DNA of 35,516 nt from Armatimonadota bacterium (GTDB lineage Bacteria; Armatimonadota; Chthonomonadetes; Chthonomonadales; CAJBBX01). Below are positions 32,064-35,516 of the stretch, piece after piece (positions within the stretch are counted from its first letter, which is position 1; every line of letters starts with the position of its first letter). The stretch spans positions 1 through 35,516 of the forward strand of contig JAPLCQ010000070.1 of the NCBI GenBank assembly GCA_026392115.1, written 5' to 3'. Under the pieces are notes generated by a model. The model searched no databases. It was not told the origin of the DNA and saw only the letters and a program-made list of their open reading frames with translations. A program made the translations under genes and the position numbers.

Positions 32064-34688
32064 GTGAGCCCATCGACACTGATCCTGCCGGCCCTGCTGG
32101 TATGCATAGCCGTCGCCGCCGGCGCCGTGACGCCCCGCCGCACCGAGACGGCAGCGGCACGGGGCTGGGCCCGCGCGCACCTCCAGGCCGGCGCCGAGGC
32201 GCTGCCCTTCTCCTTCACCTACGGCGGCAAGCCCTCGGCGCGGCTCCTGGCAGCGTGGCCGCGCAAGCGCGTCGCCGAGAAGCTGGAGGGCGACCGAACC
32301 CGAACCACCACCACCTGGACCGATCCCGCCGGCGGCCTTCAGGTGCGCTGCGTCGCCGTGGCCTACTCCGACTACCCGGTGGTCGAGTGGACGCTCTGGT
32401 TCGCCAACAAGGGCGGCTCCGACACGGCTCTGCTGCAGGATATCAACGCCATCGACGCCGCCTACGAGGGCGCGTCGGGCGAGCCGATCCTGCACCACAA
32501 CGTCGGCTCGCCGGCCAACAAGTCGGACTACAGCCCGCTGGTGACGCCGCTGCCGCATGGCGCCTCCAAGCGCATCGGCGCCGCGGGCGGGCGGCCCACC
32601 AACTCCGACATGTCCTACTTCAACCTGGAGTGGGGAGGCCGCGGCCTCATCGCCGCCGTGGGCTGGCCGGGCCAGTGGTCGGCCGACTTCACCCACGCCG
32701 AGGCCGGCGCCGTGCGCCTCCGCGCCGGCCAGGAGCTCACCCGCTTCGTGCTCCACCCCGGCGAGGAGGTCCGCTCGCCGCTGACGGCGTTGCTCTGGTG
32801 GCAGGCCGGCAAGGGCGAGGACTGGGTGCGCGGCCAGAACCTCTGGCGCCGCTGGATGGGTGCGCACAGCATGCCGAAGCCCGGCGGCAAGCTCCCGCCG
32901 CCGCAGTTCGTGGCCAGCAGCTCCCGTGCCTATGAGGAGATGATCGGCGCCAACGAGGCGAACCAGATCATGCACATCGACCGCTACGCCGAGCTGGGCC
33001 TGAAGCTCGACTACTGGTGGATGGACGCCGGATGGTACGTGCAGCAGCAGGGCTGGCCGCAGGTGGGCACGTGGGAGGTCGATCCCAAGCGCTTTCCGCG
33101 CGGCTTCAAGCCGATCAGCGACCGCGCCCGCGACCGGGGCGGCCGCATCCTCGTCTGGTTCGAGCCCGAGCGCGTCGCCCCCGGCACCTGGCTCTACGAG
33201 ACGCACCCGGAGTGGCTCCTCTCCGCCGAGCCGGGCAAGGCCGACGCCATGGCGGGCCTGCTGGCCTGGCGTTCCGACCTCGGAGGCCCCGACCCCGGCG
33301 TCGCCCTCAACAGCACCGACCGCGACATCCGCATGGGTGGCATCCACTGGAAGCCCGGCCGCCTCTCCTTCCACCCCGGTCCCAAGGGCGAGTACTGCGT
33401 GGTGCGCTGGACCTGCCCGGCGGCGGGCGAGTACCGCCTCGACGCCACATTCCTCGGCATCGACGAGAAGACGACCACCGATGTCCACATCCTGCAGGCC
33501 GGCAAGCCTCTCTTCAGCGGCTTCATCGGACTGAACGGCGCTGGACGCGAGGCGAAGCACGGCCGGCCCGTGCGCCTTGGCGCCGGCGAGGCGCTGGACT
33601 TCGTGGTGGGTTGGGGCAACGGGACCCACCAGTGCGATTCCACCGGGCTCGAGGCCAGGCTCACGGGTCCCGACGGCAGCGTGCATGAGGCGGCCCGGGG
33701 CTTCTCGTATGACCGCAACCCCAACGGCGCCTGGAGCTATGGCTGGCTGCCGTCCGGTCCCGCGCCGGACGCGGCCGCATTCAGGCCCAACACCGTCCGC
33801 GCCCGGGGCTCCGACGGCGCCCAGAAGCTCCTCAACCTCGGCAATCCTGATGCCTGGAAGTGGCTCGTGGAGCATGTCGACAAGCTCATAACCGACAACG
33901 GCATCGGCCTCTACCGGCAGGACTTCAACCTCGACCCGCTGGGCTTCTGGCGCGCCAATGACGAGCCCGACCGGCAGGGCATCACCGAGATCAAGCACGT
34001 CATGGGCTACCTGGCCTACTGGGATGAGCTGCGCAGGAGGCATCCGGACATGCTGATCGACTCCTGCGCCTCAGGCGGACGACGCAACGACCTGGAGACC
34101 ATGCGCCGCTCCGTGCCCCTCTGGCGCAGCGACTACGCCTACGAGGCCGTCGGCCACCAGTGCATGGCCTACGGCATTTCCATGTGGCTGCCGTACCACG
34201 GCACCGGCACCGTGGCCTCCGACGGCGCGCCCTACTACGGCGGCGGCAAGACGCCCGTGCAGCCCTATGCGTTCTGGTCCAACGCCGCCCCCAGCCTCGG
34301 TTCCGGCATCGACGTGCGAGAACCAGACCTGGACTACGACCACCTCCGCAAGCTCCTGGCGGCCTGGCGCGACTTGAGCCAGTGCTACACCGGCGACTAC
34401 TACCCGCTGACGGCCACGAGCCAGGACCCCAGGGATTGGATCGCCTGGCAGTTCGACCTGCCCGAGAGGGGCGAAGGCGCCGTGCAGGCCTTCCGCCGCA
34501 ACGAATGCCCCGACGCCGACATCCGCCTCAAGCTCAAGGGCATCGACCCGAAGGCGACCTATACCGTCCGCAACCTCGATACGGGCATCGAGACCACCGT
34601 GTCGGGCCGCGAACTGGCCGCCAAGGGCCTGCGCCTCACCTCAGCCGCCGCGCCCGAGGCCTTCGCCATCCGATACGGAAGGAAGTGA
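32064..34688 (+). CDS. Secreted GH36 alpha-galactosidase-like enzyme with inserted binding-like domain
   Basis: 874 aa from GTG 32064, set by AAGGAGGAGA ending three bases upstream; a GTG at 32034 overlaps the previous stop and is less likely. A signal peptide runs to about residue 21. The N-terminal beta-supersandwich is followed by a TIM barrel beginning YAELGLKLDYWWMDAGWY. The nucleophile is Asp620 in GLYRQDFNLDP. The acid/base is Asp676 in DSCASGGRRNDLETM, which matches the GH36 'CxSGGxRxD' motif. Residues about 410-545 are an extra domain (FHPGPKGEYCVVRWTCPAAG through VVGWGNGTHQCDSTGLEARL) inserted in the barrel between LVWFEPERVAPGT and the nucleophile strand. Expected reaction: release of terminal alpha-galactose. 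It is the last gene before the IS66 end. Confidence 0.88.
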   Translation: MSPSTLILPALLVCIAVAAGAVTPRRTETAAARGWARAHLQAGAEALPFSFTYGGKPSARLLAAWPRKRVAEKLEGDRTRTTTTWTDPAGGLQVRCVAVAYSDYPVVEWTLWFANKGGSDTALLQDINAIDAAYEGASGEPILHHNVGSPANKSDYSPLVTPLPHGASKRIGAAGGRPTNSDMSYFNLEWGGRGLIAAVGWPGQWSADFTHAEAGAVRLRAGQELTRFVLHPGEEVRSPLTALLWWQAGKGEDWVRGQNLWRRWMGAHSMPKPGGKLPPPQFVASSSRAYEEMIGANEANQIMHIDRYAELGLKLDYWWMDAGWYVQQQGWPQVGTWEVDPKRFPRGFKPISDRARDRGGRILVWFEPERVAPGTWLYETHPEWLLSAEPGKADAMAGLLAWRSDLGGPDPGVALNSTDRDIRMGGIHWKPGRLSFHPGPKGEYCVVRWTCPAAGEYRLDATFLGIDEKTTTDVHILQAGKPLFSGFIGLNGAGREAKHGRPVRLGAGEALDFVVGWGNGTHQCDSTGLEARLTGPDGSVHEAARGFSYDRNPNGAWSYGWLPSGPAPDAAAFRPNTVRARGSDGAQKLLNLGNPDAWKWLVEHVDKLITDNGIGLYRQDFNLDPLGFWRANDEPDRQGITEIKHVMGYLAYWDELRRRHPDMLIDSCASGGRRNDLETMRRSVPLWRSDYAYEAVGHQCMAYGISMWLPYHGTGTVASDGAPYYGGGKTPVQPYAFWSNAAPSLGSGIDVREPDLDYDHLRKLLAAWRDLSQCYTGDYYPLTATSQDPRDWIAWQFDLPERGEGAVQAFRRNECPDADIRLKLKGIDPKATYTVRNLDTGIETTVSGRELAAKGLRLTSAAAPEAFAIRYGRK

Positions 34689-34792
34689 ATGACATGATGA
34701 TCGACGGTGCCGTGTAAGCGTCAAACCATCCCCACGTTCCCTTCGCCGTCTCGCATCCGGATAATGCCTCCATCACTTGCATGGAGGTTGAC

Positions 34793-34884
34793 ATGGCGAG
34801 CAGGGCTCTGGTGGAGGCTGCGTGGCGGGAGCGGCTGGAGCGATTCTCCGAAGCGTGGTCCAGGCCCTGGCGGACCCGCGGTGA
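34793..34884 (+). pseudogene. tnpA: IS66 tnpA with internal deletion
   Basis: GGAGG five bases upstream and ATG 34793 begin MASRALVEAAWRERLERFSE, the normal start of IS66 TnpA. After only about 20 codons the sequence jumps into another frame, which gives the normal-looking C-terminus VVQALADPR with the TGA at 34882-34884. The middle of the approximately 100-residue protein, with its HTH, is gone, and the two ends are out of frame. The TGATG overlap with tnpB is intact. Confidence 0.7.
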
Positions 34885-35237
34885 TGACCGCCCTCCACGA
34901 CGCGCCCGTCTACCTCGCGCGCGGCAGCACCGACATGCGCAAGTCCATCGACGGCCTCGCCTCCATCGTCTCCCTCACGTTTGGCCGGGACGTCTGCGAC
35001 GGCAGCCTGTTCGTCTTCTGCAACCGCCGCCGCGACAAGCTCAAGATCCTCTTCTGGGACCACAACGGCTTCTGGCTCTACTACCGCCGCCTGGAGCGCG
35101 GCACCTTCCGCTGGCCCGGCGACGGCGAAGGACCCACGCTGGCCGTCAGCCCGAGGCAGTTCCAGTGGTTGCTGGCCGGCCTGGCCCTCGAGCAGCGCAA
35201 GCCGCACCCGGCATTTCACCCGCAGATCGCCGCGTAA
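34884..35237 (+). CDS. tnpB: IS66 accessory protein TnpB
   Basis: 117 aa from ATG 34884 (GTG 34881 is possible), overlapping the tnpA stop as TGATG. It has the full IS66 Orf2 signature: VYLARGSTDMRKSIDGLAS, GSLFVFCNRRRDKLKILFWD, GFWLYYRRLERGTFRWP and 'QFQWLLAGL'. Length and motifs are those of an intact TnpB. Its exact role in IS66 transposition is not settled, but it is required together with TnpC in studied elements. Confidence 0.93.
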   Translation: MTALHDAPVYLARGSTDMRKSIDGLASIVSLTFGRDVCDGSLFVFCNRRRDKLKILFWDHNGFWLYYRRLERGTFRWPGDGEGPTLAVSPRQFQWLLAGLALEQRKPHPAFHPQIAA

Positions 35238-35286
35238 ACGGCGCCGGGCAGGGGACCGTTTGTGGTATACTATATTTACCAACATT

Positions 35287-35516
35287 ATGAAGACGACACC
35301 CGATACGCCGCCCAACACCGCCGGCTGGAGCCGAGACACCCTCAGGCTCGAGTACCTGCGTTCGTGGATCGAGATCCAGCGGCTCAAGGAGAAGCTCGGC
35401 CTCGCCAACCACCGCAAGTTCGGGGCCTCCAGCGAGGCCGCGCCCACCGCCCAGATGGCGCTGGTGTTCGACGAGGCCGAACTCGAAGCCTCGCCCGAAG
35501 CGCCCGAAGCGCCCGA
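35287..35516 (+). CDS. tnpC: IS66 transposase TnpC, N-terminal part (runs off the window)
   Basis: ATG 35287 opens a frame that continues to the window edge (76 codons). It shows the IS66 transposase N-terminus: a leucine-zipper-like stretch (WIEIQRLKEKLGLANHRKFG), then 'ASSEA', and an acidic segment 'LVFDEAELEA'. The DDE catalytic domain would lie beyond the window. No ribosome site is visible, but an AT-rich GTATACTATATTT lies just upstream. Whether the transposase is complete cannot be judged here. Confidence 0.85.
   Translation, partial: MKTTPDTPPNTAGWSRDTLRLEYLRSWIEIQRLKEKLGLANHRKFGASSEAAPTAQMALVFDEAELEASPEAPEAP

Larger units (their letters stand above)
34714..35516 (+). mobile_element. 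IS66-family insertion sequence, left end (right end outside the window)
   Basis: GTAAGCGTCAAACCATCC begins at 34714 and matches the GTAAGCG start usual for IS66 terminal repeats. It is followed by a tnpA remnant, tnpB and tnpC in the standard order. IS66 elements make 8-bp target duplications; the eight bases before the end are GGTGCCGT and should recur beyond the right end. The element lies 25 bases after the GH36 stop codon. Confidence 0.8.

Overview
The window is about 70% GC and comes from a bacterium whose genome mixes many secreted polysaccharide-active enzymes with high-GC style regulators and decaying mobile DNA. DUF4838/GH67-N, pectate-lyase-3, GH43, GH36 and clan GH-A proteins, a SARP/BTAD-type ATPase regulator, an OmpR-type two-component system, RHS tips and an IS66 element together recall Armatimonadota, Planctomycetota or Verrucomicrobiota-like metagenomic genomes. 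I favour Armatimonadota, at low confidence, because no marker gene is present.

Left block (1-10.5 kb): a large secreted LamG plus double pectate-lyase-3 protein (minus strand) faces a plus-strand run of a small secreted protein, a DUF4838/CBM9 glycosidase-like protein and a HExxH metallopeptidase-like protein. A SARP-like transcriptional activator with ATPase and TPR domains follows behind a near-consensus sigma70 promoter. Just after the regulator, an 11-bp tandem direct repeat sits in front of a small secreted protein and looks like a SARP operator.

Middle block (10.6-17.3 kb): a small secreted protein, a divergent NifU/IscU-like protein that has lost one cluster ligand, and a stand-alone LuxR/GerE HTH protein are followed by an island of RHS fragments. 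A 435-bp RHS core is present twice without indels, each copy with a different C-terminal tip and a downstream membrane protein (candidate toxin/immunity pairs). A third, 170-bp copy is cut off against the remains of a minus-strand MNT-HEPN toxin-antitoxin pair. Four unrelated palindromic or tandem repeats are nested inside the first RHS gene.

Right block (17.3-34.7 kb): on the minus strand lie a second pectate-lyase-3 protein and a Tat-exported GH43 protein separated by a 21-bp tandem repeat, then an M48 protease. A secreted (alpha/alpha)6-barrel glycosidase-like protein follows on the plus strand. Next comes an OmpR-type response regulator and histidine kinase, transcribed away from two exported paralogues. 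The paralogues share an approximately 400-residue module carrying four LTxxQ-type motifs and end in different domains (Ig-like versus PEBP/YbhB). Both are preceded by the same promoter element, two 11-bp direct repeats followed by CCTGATAG. This resembles in layout, but not in gene family, the Cpx/Zra envelope-stress systems, and it is the best candidate in the window for an undescribed system. A clan GH-A glycosidase and a GH36 alpha-galactosidase with an inserted binding-like domain follow.

The right edge is the left end of an IS66-family element with a collapsed tnpA, an intact tnpB and the start of tnpC. No rRNA, tRNA or CRISPR array was found.
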